From Actinomycetota bacterium (lineage in GTDB: Bacteria > Actinomycetota > Actinomycetes > Streptosporangiales > Streptosporangiaceae), in the NCBI GenBank assembly GCA_003140115.1, contig PLIQ01000449.1, positions 1 through 6,137 of the forward strand: a stretch of DNA of 6,137 nt, written 5' to 3'. Each line of letters begins with the position of its first letter. Positions within the stretch are counted from its first letter, which is position 1. Under the pieces are notes generated by a model that was given only the letters and a program-made list of their open reading frames with translations, was not told where the DNA came from and did no database searches. Positions 1 through 6,110 of the stretch are shown piece after piece. Made by a program: the position numbers and the translations under genes.

Positions 1-1
1 C

Positions 2-352
2 GCCGACGGCGACCGCTGGGCCGTCGGCCCGGACGAGACGCTGAGCGGCCTGCTGGCTGACCTAGCCGCCCAGGCCGCGCGGAGCCGGGCCATCATCGAG
101 TCCCATGACCTGGCCGACGTGGGCCAGCCCGGCGACCGGTGGGACGGCGCCGACCCGGCCACCCTGGAGCGGGTCCTGTTCCACCTGCTGCAGGAGTACG
201 CCAGGCACCTCGGTCACCTGGATATCGTCACCGAACTCGCGACCGGCCTGTCGCAAGAATTAAGACCTTTCGACCGAACGGCCCGTGAGAACACCCGCCG
301 CCGAACTCCTGCGCGCGAATCACCCGGGAGACGTTCGGGTGCCCCGCTATGA
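2..352 (+). CDS. DinB/DUF664-family protein, C-terminal part (5' end outside window)
   Basis: The frame is open from the window edge, so only the last 116 residues are visible. The stretch LERVLFHLLQEYARHLGHLD followed by IVTELATG matches the C-terminal helix of actinobacterial DUF664/DinB_2-type proteins, four-helix-bundle proteins of the DinB/YfiT superfamily. Some members are thiol-dependent (mycothiol or bacillithiol) transferases and most have no known substrate. The upstream segment LLADLAAQAARSRAIIESHD also fits this family. The histidines in HLLQEYARHLGHLD are where the superfamily usually places metal ligands. From memory, relatives end a few residues after the ELATG-like motif. Here the frame continues for about 34 residues of Arg/Pro-rich sequence (LRPFDRTARENTRRRTPARE onward) that resembles nothing in the family, and its stop overlaps ATG 349 as ATGA. 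The tail begins with a rare TTA codon at 260-262. The family call is fairly secure, but the biochemical role is unknown. Confidence 0.8.
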   Translation, partial: ADGDRWAVGPDETLSGLLADLAAQAARSRAIIESHDLADVGQPGDRWDGADPATLERVLFHLLQEYARHLGHLDIVTELATGLSQELRPFDRTARENTRRRTPARESPGRRSGAPL

Positions 353-353
353 T
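348..353 (+). promoter_or_regulatory. Possible -10 element (TATGAT) for the regulator gene
   Basis: TATGAT differs from the sigma-70 -10 consensus TATAAT at one base and stands out in GC-rich sequence. It would place a transcript start near 360, giving a leader of about 30 nt before ATG 391. That start point would exclude ATG 349, which lies within the hexamer. No good TTGACA-like -35 is present 16-18 bp upstream (the sequence there is about CCGGGAGA), so this is weak. It would need an activator or be a chance match. Confidence 0.25.
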
Positions 354-373
354 CCGGTGGTCTACGGGTGCCT

Positions 374-390
374 GGGGGGGTGCGGAAGTC
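374..390 (+). promoter_or_regulatory. G-rich ribosome-binding region favouring start at ATG 391
   Basis: A run of seven G (374-380) lies 10 nt before ATG 391, followed by GGAAG at 384-388. The G run is a plausible, non-canonical Shine-Dalgarno for 391. ATG 403 could use GGAAG at a 14-nt spacing. The longest-frame start at 349 has only GGGAG (326-330) about 18 nt upstream, which is too far. The choice of start is inferred from these spacings. Confidence 0.4.
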
Positions 391-3300
391 ATGGTCGCAA
401 CCATGGACTGGAAAGCGATAGCGCTTCCATGGCATCACATAGCACGTCTCCGGCTGGTCGGCAGGTTGCTGAGCGCCCCGGTCGGTATCGTCGAGGCACC
501 CGCCGGCTACGGCAAGTCGGTCCTGGCTTCTGAGCTGTCTGGTGCGCTCGGGAGCGGCTGCGTGTGGGTGGCGCTGGCGCCGGCCGACGACGAGGCCGCC
601 GTCCTGGTCGGCTCGATCCGGCGCGCCGTGAAAGCTGCCCGGCTGTCGGACCTTTCCTCCGTGCTGGGCACCACGGACCCGGCGGGGTGGCCCGACCGGT
701 TCCTCGACGCCCTCGTGGATCTCCACGAGCCGCTGCTGCTCGTGGTGGATGATGCCCACCATCTCACCACGCCGGAATGCGCGGCGCTCGTGCTTCGGCT
801 GGCGTCCGGGATGCCCCCACCGCATCGCATGGTCGTGGTCGCCAGGCGGCTTCACCAGCGCCTGGAAACCCTGCGGGCCATTCCCGGTGCTGCGCAGCTC
901 ACGGCCGGCGATATCGCCTTCACCCGCGATGAGACGGCACAGCTGGCCGAGGTCCTGACCGGCAGCCGCCCGGGCGGGGGCGAGCTGGCGGCTCTGGTGG
1001 AGACCACCGGCGGCTGGGCCAGCGCGGTGGTGCTCGCCGCGCCGAACCGCGGCCCGACCTTAGGCCCGATCTCAGGCCTGGGCCATGGCCTGGACCTGGG
1101 GGTTCTCGCGGCAGGCCATCCCGCACGGGTCATGGGCAGCCTAGTTGAGAGCTTCCTCGGCCGCCTGTCCCGCGCAGATCGCAGCGCCGTGATTCAACTG
1201 TCCCACCTGCCCTACCTTTCGCCACACGTGGTCGAGGCGGTCACCGGGCGTTCCGGGCTGTTCGATCTCATGGTCGGGGCGGGCCTGCCGCTGGCGCGCA
1301 CGGCCACGGGCTGGTGGGAAATACCCGGCCCGGTAGCCGCCCACCTCGCCCGGCGATCCCGGCTGCAACCCAAGTCGGCGCGTGCCGCGGCGGCGGCCTA
1401 CGCCGCGGAAGGGGACCTGGTGGTGGCGCTCAGGCTCCTGGTGACTTCCGGATTGGCCGAGCAGGCCGCGTCGCTGATCGAGTCCCTCGCGCCCGCAGAG
1501 ACCGAACAGCTCGGCTGGGCCGAGATGCACGCCGTGGTCGAAGCGCTCGGCGAGCGCGCCCTGGACCGCTACCCGCGCATCTTGCTGCACCTGGGCCGGG
1601 TCGCCGAGACCGGGTACCGGATGGACCTGCGCCGCGAGGCGCTCGAGCGAGCGCGGCGCATCGTCAGCCACGGCCGGGCGGACCCGCGGTTGGCGCGCGA
1701 GCTGGACGCCGAACGTGCCCGCGATCTCGTGTGGGATGAGACGACACGCGCCGAGGCGAGCGCGCTCGCCCGGGCGGTTATCGAGCAGGCCGGCGACGAC
1801 GAGTCAGCCGCGCGGGCGCGGGCGCTCGACGCCCTGGGGCGGCTGCGGTCATGGTGGAGCGAGGACGGCCCGCACGAGGATGCCGAAGCCATGCTGGAGG
1901 AGTCCGCCCGGCTGGCGAACCGGATCGGCCAGCCCATCTGGGCCGCACGCGCGCTGGTGCCGCTGGCCATGGGGCTTCATTTCGCGCAGTGCCGTTATGA
2001 CCGGGCGCTGGCCATCATCGACCGGGCGCTGGCCCTGCTTCCCGCTCGGACCCCGTACCGCTCCACGGTGCTCAACTTCCGCGTGAGCATCCTGAGCGAG
2101 CTCGGGCGGTTCCGCGAGGCCGCCGCCGACGTCGCGCAGATGCGGGGCATCGCGGCCGCCATCGGGGAAGAGTGGCTCTACGCCTGCGCCTCCTGGTCCG
2201 ATGCCGAGCTGTCCTCCGCATCGGGTGACCGGGAAGCTACCGTCCGGGCCGTCCTCGACGTCCACCGGCACCGGGCCGCCTGGTTCGACGAGACGCCAGG
2301 CACCGAGTTCCTGGCGCGGGCCGCGGAGTACCTCGACCGGGTCGGAGAGCACCAGATGGCGGCCGAGCACCTGCGCCAGGCCCGATCACGCGCGGTCGGC
2401 TTCGAACGGGTGGTGCGGGTCTACGAGGCGGCCGTGCTGGGGCGATCGGGCGACCCGGCGGAGGCCGAGCAGATCATCGCCGCCACCCTGGCGCGACCCG
2501 ACCTCGATCCGCAGGAACGCTGGCCGATCATGGTGCTGCGCGCGTACGCCGCTCTGCGCGCCGGCGACCCGGCCGCCGGGGCGCTCGCCGCGTCGGCGTT
2601 TGACACCTGCCGGACCCTGGGCGTTCCCGAGGGTCCGCTGCGGCGAGAGCCAGTCGTCGCCGAGGCGCTGTTGCCGGTCGCCGCCGCCGCCGGGTCAACG
2701 GCCGCCGCGGATCTGCTAGGCGGCGCCGCCACGTACACGGTCAGCCTGCTGGGGGGTTTTGAGTTGCGTCGCCACCGGCGCCGCATCGACCTTCCGGCTG
2801 GGCGCCCGGCGAAGGCGGTACGCGCGGTGGCCGCTTCCGGGGGCAAGGTCCACGTCGAAGTGCTCATCGAGGTGCTCTGGCCGGACGTCGACCTCGCCAC
2901 CGGCCGCAACCGGCTGAAGAACCTGCTCAGCCGGCTCAGGGCGGCCGCCGGGGACGTGCTCGTGCGCGAGGGCGACATGATCCGCCTCGCCTCGTGCGCC
3001 GAGTCCGACGCCGCCCTGTTCGAGGCCGAAGCCGGCCACGCGCTGGCGGCCTGGTCAGCGGGAGAGCGCGACCGGGCGGCGGCCATCGGCCTGTCTGCCC
3101 TGTCCCGCTACCACGGCGAGCTGCTGCCCGCCGACCGTTATGAGCCCTGGGCCAGCCAGTCCCGGGAGCGGGTCAGGCTCAGGTACCTGGAACTGCTCGA
3201 CCTGCTGACCGCCCGCGCCCAAGCCGAGGGCGAAGTAGACGACGCGATCCGCCTGATGCAGCGGGCGATCGACGCCGAGCCCTACGACGAACACCGTTAC

Positions 3301-3423
3301 GTTCGCCTGGCGGACCTGCTGGCCTCGCAGGGCCGGGCGGGGTCGGCTCGGGCCGCCCTGCGCCAGGCCCGGGCGGCGCTCGGCGAACTCGACCTCGATT
3401 CTGCTGACCCCGCCTCCGTTTAA
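391..3423 (+). CDS. MalT/LAL-like ATPase–TPR regulator with C-terminal SARP-type winged helix and BTAD
   Basis: Predicted ATP-dependent transcriptional activator of 1010 residues from ATG 391; the frame is open from ATG 349 (1024 aa, numbering used here). Walker A is APAGYGKS (50-57) and Walker B is LLLVVDDAHHL (129-139). MVVVARR (161-167), AGDIAFTRDETAQLAEVL and ETTGGW (218-223) follow the MalT/LAL ATPase pattern. Residues ~340-780 are Ala/Arg/Glu-rich helices resembling TPRs, clearest at ~500-700, a likely ligand- or partner-sensing superhelix. From ~795 comes an OmpR/SARP winged helix (start SLLGGFEL, recognition helix RNRLKNLLSRLRAAAG 853-868, wing VLVREGDMIRL), then BTAD from ~885 (YHGELLPADRYEPWA, AIRLMQRAIDAEPYDEHRYV). 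AfsR-type SARPs carry the DNA-binding module at the N-terminus; here it replaces the C-terminal LuxR helix of LAL proteins. No signal peptide or membrane segment is seen, so it should be cytoplasmic. One TTA codon lies at 1060-1062. The target is unknown, but the adjacent exported-protein gene is the obvious candidate. Confidence 0.9.
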   Translation: MVATMDWKAIALPWHHIARLRLVGRLLSAPVGIVEAPAGYGKSVLASELSGALGSGCVWVALAPADDEAAVLVGSIRRAVKAARLSDLSSVLGTTDPAGWPDRFLDALVDLHEPLLLVVDDAHHLTTPECAALVLRLASGMPPPHRMVVVARRLHQRLETLRAIPGAAQLTAGDIAFTRDETAQLAEVLTGSRPGGGELAALVETTGGWASAVVLAAPNRGPTLGPISGLGHGLDLGVLAAGHPARVMGSLVESFLGRLSRADRSAVIQLSHLPYLSPHVVEAVTGRSGLFDLMVGAGLPLARTATGWWEIPGPVAAHLARRSRLQPKSARAAAAAYAAEGDLVVALRLLVTSGLAEQAASLIESLAPAETEQLGWAEMHAVVEALGERALDRYPRILLHLGRVAETGYRMDLRREALERARRIVSHGRADPRLARELDAERARDLVWDETTRAEASALARAVIEQAGDDESAARARALDALGRLRSWWSEDGPHEDAEAMLEESARLANRIGQPIWAARALVPLAMGLHFAQCRYDRALAIIDRALALLPARTPYRSTVLNFRVSILSELGRFREAAADVAQMRGIAAAIGEEWLYACASWSDAELSSASGDREATVRAVLDVHRHRAAWFDETPGTEFLARAAEYLDRVGEHQMAAEHLRQARSRAVGFERVVRVYEAAVLGRSGDPAEAEQIIAATLARPDLDPQERWPIMVLRAYAALRAGDPAAGALAASAFDTCRTLGVPEGPLRREPVVAEALLPVAAAAGSTAAADLLGGAATYTVSLLGGFELRRHRRRIDLPAGRPAKAVRAVAASGGKVHVEVLIEVLWPDVDLATGRNRLKNLLSRLRAAAGDVLVREGDMIRLASCAESDAALFEAEAGHALAAWSAGERDRAAAIGLSALSRYHGELLPADRYEPWASQSRERVRLRYLELLDLLTARAQAEGEVDDAIRLMQRAIDAEPYDEHRYVRLADLLASQGRAGSARAALRQARAALGELDLDSADPASV

Positions 3424-3431
3424 CCGCGGTT
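3422..3431. promoter_or_regulatory. 10-bp perfect palindrome AACCGCGGTT at regulator stop codon
   Basis: AACCGCGGTT is a perfect dyad that begins inside the TAA stop codon of the regulator. It has no loop, so it is better suited to a protein-binding dyad than to a terminator hairpin, and no T-run follows. It may be an operator for the downstream gene or chance in GC-rich DNA. I found no convincing -35/-10 pair in the 103-bp gap; TTGGAC at 3430-3435 and TAAGGT at 3446-3451 are only 10 bp apart. Confidence 0.2.
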
Positions 3432-3470
3432 GGACCGGCCCGCCTTAAGGTGCGGCGCAAGTCCCTCCGC

Positions 3471-3520
3471 AGGAGAAACGGCAAGGAGCCTCCTGAGGAG
3501 AAACAGCAAGGAGATGGGGG
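3471..3520 (+). repeat. 25-bp tandem duplication carrying four AGGAG motifs
   Basis: AGGAGAAACGGCAAGGAG (3471-3488) recurs as AGGAGAAACAGCAAGGAG (3496-3513), with 17 of 18 bases identical and the copies 25 bp apart head to tail. The last 7 bases of each 25-bp unit have diverged (CCTCCTG against ATGGGGG). The result is four AGGAG cores at 3471, 3484, 3496 and 3509, spaced 13, 12 and 13 nt. CCTCCT at 3489-3494 is complementary to them. The array sits in the presumed leader of the exported-protein gene. Confidence 0.8.
3508..3520 (+). promoter_or_regulatory. Ribosome-binding site of the exported repeat protein
   Basis: AAGGAG (3508-3513) is a strong Shine-Dalgarno but lies 13 nt before ATG 3527, longer than usual. 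GGGGG (3516-3520) at 6 nt may help. The closer ATG at 3514 directly abuts AAGGAG and is in another frame, giving only ten codons. ATG 3527 is the right start for the long protein because a well-formed signal peptide begins there. Confidence 0.6.
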
Positions 3521-3526
3521 AACGCA

Positions 3527-6052
3527 ATGATACGAAGAAACCGTAAAACCACGGGCCCCGCCCGCATCGCGGCTAGAGCGGGTGCCCTGGGGGTGGTCAC
3601 CGCCCTGGCCCTGCTCGGCGTGGCGGGTGGCACCGCCAGGGCGGCGACCGAGGTGAGCCTGGCCACGCTCCAGGTGAGCTCGCTGTCCGCATCGGCCACC
3701 GACGTCACCTATACCGTCAACTTCGCCACGCCCAGCGCGCTGGCCAGCGGGACGTCGACCATCACCCTGCAGGCAGCCGCCGGGACCACCCTGCCGGCCT
3801 CGGGGAGTGTCTGCTATGGCGTCACCGACGACGCCACCACCGCCACCGGGTGCGGAGCCGTCACGGTGACCGGCACCACCGCGGTGATCACGCTGCCGGT
3901 GAACGTCGCCGCGGGTGACCCGGTGTCGGTTCTCGTCCCCGGCGTCGCCAACCCGACCTCCGCCGGGTCGGATAACCTGACCGTCGCGACGAGCGCCGAC
4001 ACCACGGCGGTAAGCCTGCCCTACACCGTGGCCGGCGAGCACGCGGTCACCAGCGCGTCGCTCCACGTGTCCTCGTCGTCAGCCGGCGCCAGCGGCCTCA
4101 CTTACGCCGTCACGTTCGCCAACCCCGACCGGCTGACCAGGGGCTCTGCGGTCATCGTCACGTTCCCCACCGGGGCGGTGCCGCCGGCCAGCGGCGGCTG
4201 CTCGGTGGTCGGCTTCACCGACGACACCGACGGCACCACGGGCTGCCCGACCTACAGCCTCAACGGCACGACGGCGACCATCACGGGCCTGCAGGCCAAC
4301 CCGGACGACCTGACCACCATCACCATCGCCGGGGTGACCAGTCCCTCCCTCAGCGGGAAAAAGGACGTAACGCTGTCCACGACCGCGGATCCCAAGCTGG
4401 TCACGCTCAGCTATTCGCCGGTCGCCTCCGAATCGGTGGCCAACCCGTTCCTCCACCTCAGCTCCTACACCGGATCGGCCACCAACGTGACCTGGACGGT
4501 CGGCTTCACCGCCCCCGATCGCCTGATCGACAGCGAAGTGGCGGCCAGTTCGTCCACGGTGATTCTCACCGCGCCGGCCGGCACCGTGTTCCCGGCTTCC
4601 GGGTGTGACTACACCTTCATCGACGCCGGCCCGGGCGCCTCGCAGGGCCCGGAAAACGGCTGCGCGGGCGCCACCGTGTCTGGTACGACCGTCGCCGTCA
4701 CGGCCGGATTCGACACCAATCCCGGCAACACCATCTTCGTCGTGATCAAGGGGGTCAAGAACCCGGCCACCATGAGCACCGTCGCCGTCTCCACCAGCGC
4801 CGATCCCAAGACCATCAGCCTGCCGCTGACCGGCGCGACGGCGATGTCGGCCACGGACGCGCTGAGCTCGACCTCGGCCTCGGCGACGAGCGTGCTGTAC
4901 GCCGAGACCTTCGCGTCGACCGCGGCGCTCACCGACGGCGCGTCCACCCTGACCCTGACCTCGGCCGGAGCGACCTTCCCGCTGTGCTCGGCCAGCGGCC
5001 AGTACATCGTTATCGACGACACGACCGGTGCCGACGTGAGCGTGTGCCCGGTGGGCGGAAGCTCGCCAGGCTCATCGATTAAACTTTCTTACGACGGAAC
5101 GACCACCAAGTCCGGCGACGAGATCACGGTCCTCGCCTACGGCGTCGCGAACGCGACCAGCACTGGCAGCAAGACGTTCGCGGTGACGACGACACCCTCG
5201 GCGGGCGGGGCATCGCTGCCCTTCACCCTGACGGCCGCGACGTCCGTCAGTTCGGCCATCCTCAGGCCGGTCTCGACGGCAGCGTCCGCCACCGACCTCG
5301 CCTACGCGGCGACGTTCAAGGTGGCGAACGGGTTTACCGTCAACGGCGCCGGCGATGACTTCTCGACGTTCACGCTCGAGGCCGCGTCCGGCACGACGTT
5401 CCCGGCCAGCGGGTTCGCGGAGGTGTTCAACGACAACACCGGAGCGGGCGGCGGCGCCAGCTACAGCGGCTCCGGCGCGACCGCCACCATACTCCCGCCG
5501 TCGGGCGGGAACATGGGAGGCGGGCCTGGCGACGAGATCAGCGTCATCGTCTTCGGCGTCGCGAACCCGTCCACGAGCGGGGCCGACACCGGGTCGCTGT
5601 TCACGACGTCGGACCCCACGGCATCCTCCGCCAGCTACACGCTCACCGGGGCGAAATCGGTGTCCCATGACATCCTGCAGCTGAGCTCGCTCACCGGTGG
5701 GGCGTCGGATGTGACCTACTCGGTCACGTTCGGTACGTCCAACGGCCTCGTCTCCGTCTCGAACCCGGGCTCGACGATCTCGTTGACCCTGCCGGCGGGC
5801 ACCGGCATGCCACCCAACGGCAGCGTGGACGTGACCGACAACACCACGGGCCAGTCCTGTGGCGGCTCCCTGACCAGCAGCGGAACCACAGCAACGGTCG
5901 CCATCAGCTCGGGCAGCTGCCCGCAGGAGCTGGGCGCGGGAGACGTGGTCACGCTCGTCCTGACCGGCGTCACGAACGCACCCAGCCTGAAAACGCACAT
6001 TACGCTATCGACCAGTTCCGATCCGGAGCCGGTCACCACGGCCCTGCCCTAA
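3527..6052 (+). CDS. Exported protein with signal peptide and six ~130-residue beta-rich repeats
   Basis: Predicted Sec-exported protein of 841 residues, not recognised as any named protein. Residues 1-18 are basic (MIRRNRKTTGPARIAARA), 19-35 are hydrophobic (GALGVVTALALLGVAGG), and cleavage probably follows TARA (39/40). The rest is six tandem modules: 41-174, 175-304, 305-440, 441-574, 575-712 and 713-841. Each runs as an SSxxAxAxxVTYxVxF-like strand pair, a TITLxxPAGTxxPASG stretch, a D-rich turn (VTDDxTG), GTTATIT, GDxITVxxxGVxNP, and a closing STSADPxxVSLPYT–linker. The Val/Thr alternation suggests a beta-sandwich, immunoglobulin-like fold. Modules 1-4 each carry two Cys (96/109, 225/240, 360/379, 487/507), module 5 has none and module 6 has 778/798, fitting intramodule disulfides outside the cell. 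No LPXTG, C-terminal membrane helix, S-layer or catalytic motif is seen, and the protein ends where the sixth module ends. An adhesin, cell-surface stalk or binding protein is possible, but the function is unknown. Confidence 0.85.
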   Translation: MIRRNRKTTGPARIAARAGALGVVTALALLGVAGGTARAATEVSLATLQVSSLSASATDVTYTVNFATPSALASGTSTITLQAAAGTTLPASGSVCYGVTDDATTATGCGAVTVTGTTAVITLPVNVAAGDPVSVLVPGVANPTSAGSDNLTVATSADTTAVSLPYTVAGEHAVTSASLHVSSSSAGASGLTYAVTFANPDRLTRGSAVIVTFPTGAVPPASGGCSVVGFTDDTDGTTGCPTYSLNGTTATITGLQANPDDLTTITIAGVTSPSLSGKKDVTLSTTADPKLVTLSYSPVASESVANPFLHLSSYTGSATNVTWTVGFTAPDRLIDSEVAASSSTVILTAPAGTVFPASGCDYTFIDAGPGASQGPENGCAGATVSGTTVAVTAGFDTNPGNTIFVVIKGVKNPATMSTVAVSTSADPKTISLPLTGATAMSATDALSSTSASATSVLYAETFASTAALTDGASTLTLTSAGATFPLCSASGQYIVIDDTTGADVSVCPVGGSSPGSSIKLSYDGTTTKSGDEITVLAYGVANATSTGSKTFAVTTTPSAGGASLPFTLTAATSVSSAILRPVSTAASATDLAYAATFKVANGFTVNGAGDDFSTFTLEAASGTTFPASGFAEVFNDNTGAGGGASYSGSGATATILPPSGGNMGGGPGDEISVIVFGVANPSTSGADTGSLFTTSDPTASSASYTLTGAKSVSHDILQLSSLTGGASDVTYSVTFGTSNGLVSVSNPGSTISLTLPAGTGMPPNGSVDVTDNTTGQSCGGSLTSSGTTATVAISSGSCPQELGAGDVVTLVLTGVTNAPSLKTHITLSTSSDPEPVTTALP
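3647..6049 (+). repeat. Six tandem coding repeats (about 390-414 bp each)
   Basis: The repeat units in the exported protein map to 3647-4048, 4049-4438, 4439-4846, 4847-5248, 5249-5662 and 5663-6049. They are clear in protein: the GV(A/T/K)N(P/A) motif and the STSADP-like strand recur in nearly every unit, with TSP replacing the NP motif in unit 2. They are divergent in DNA, so the duplication is old and the array should not be a recombination or assembly hotspot. Unit 4 is the most divergent around its second half. Unit 6 lacks the inter-unit linker and ends at the stop codon. Confidence 0.85.
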
Positions 6053-6072
6053 GTACCACCTCTAACGCGGAT

Positions 6073-6110
6073 GGCGCGGTACGCCTGGAGCACTCCCGGT
6101 GTACCGCGCC
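6073..6110 (+). terminator. Probable transcription terminator hairpin after the exported-protein gene
   Basis: GGCGCGGTAC (6073-6082) and GTACCGCGCC (6101-6110) form a perfect 10-bp stem with an 18-nt loop, starting 21 nt after the stop codon. Only TT follows, so it lacks the U-tract of a classical intrinsic terminator. U-poor hairpins of this kind are common 3' to genes in high-GC actinobacteria. The remaining sequence to 6137 shows no start of another gene. Confidence 0.6.

Noticed and set aside
214..855. Reverse-strand open frame of 213 codons over the DUF664/regulator junction
   Set aside because: It overlaps two recognisable + strand domains, including Walker A and B, and its translation has no family features.
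3430..3451. TTGGAC and TAAGGT as a promoter for the exported-protein gene
   Set aside because: The spacer is only 10 bp, far from the 16-18 bp required, and no other -10 is found at the right distance.
3465..3475. CTCC-GCA-GGAG mini-hairpin before the repeat array
   Set aside because: Four base pairs with a three-base loop is too short to call as a regulatory structure, and it overlaps the better-supported tandem duplication.
3179..4066. Long reverse-strand open frame of 295 codons spanning the gene junction
   Set aside because: It crosses the end of the regulator, the intergenic gap and the signal-peptide region of the exported protein. Its translation is Arg/Gly-rich low complexity, typical of antisense frames in GC-rich DNA.
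5072..5998. Reverse-strand open frame of 308 codons
   Set aside because: It is antisense to modules 4-6 of the exported protein, is Arg/Gly/Val-rich with no motif, and is explained by the GC bias of the + strand gene.
3647..6049. Phage tail fibre or large adhesin with C-terminal anchor
   Set aside because: The protein has a Sec-type signal peptide, no phage genes lie nearby, and no anchor motif or hydrophobic C-terminus is present.
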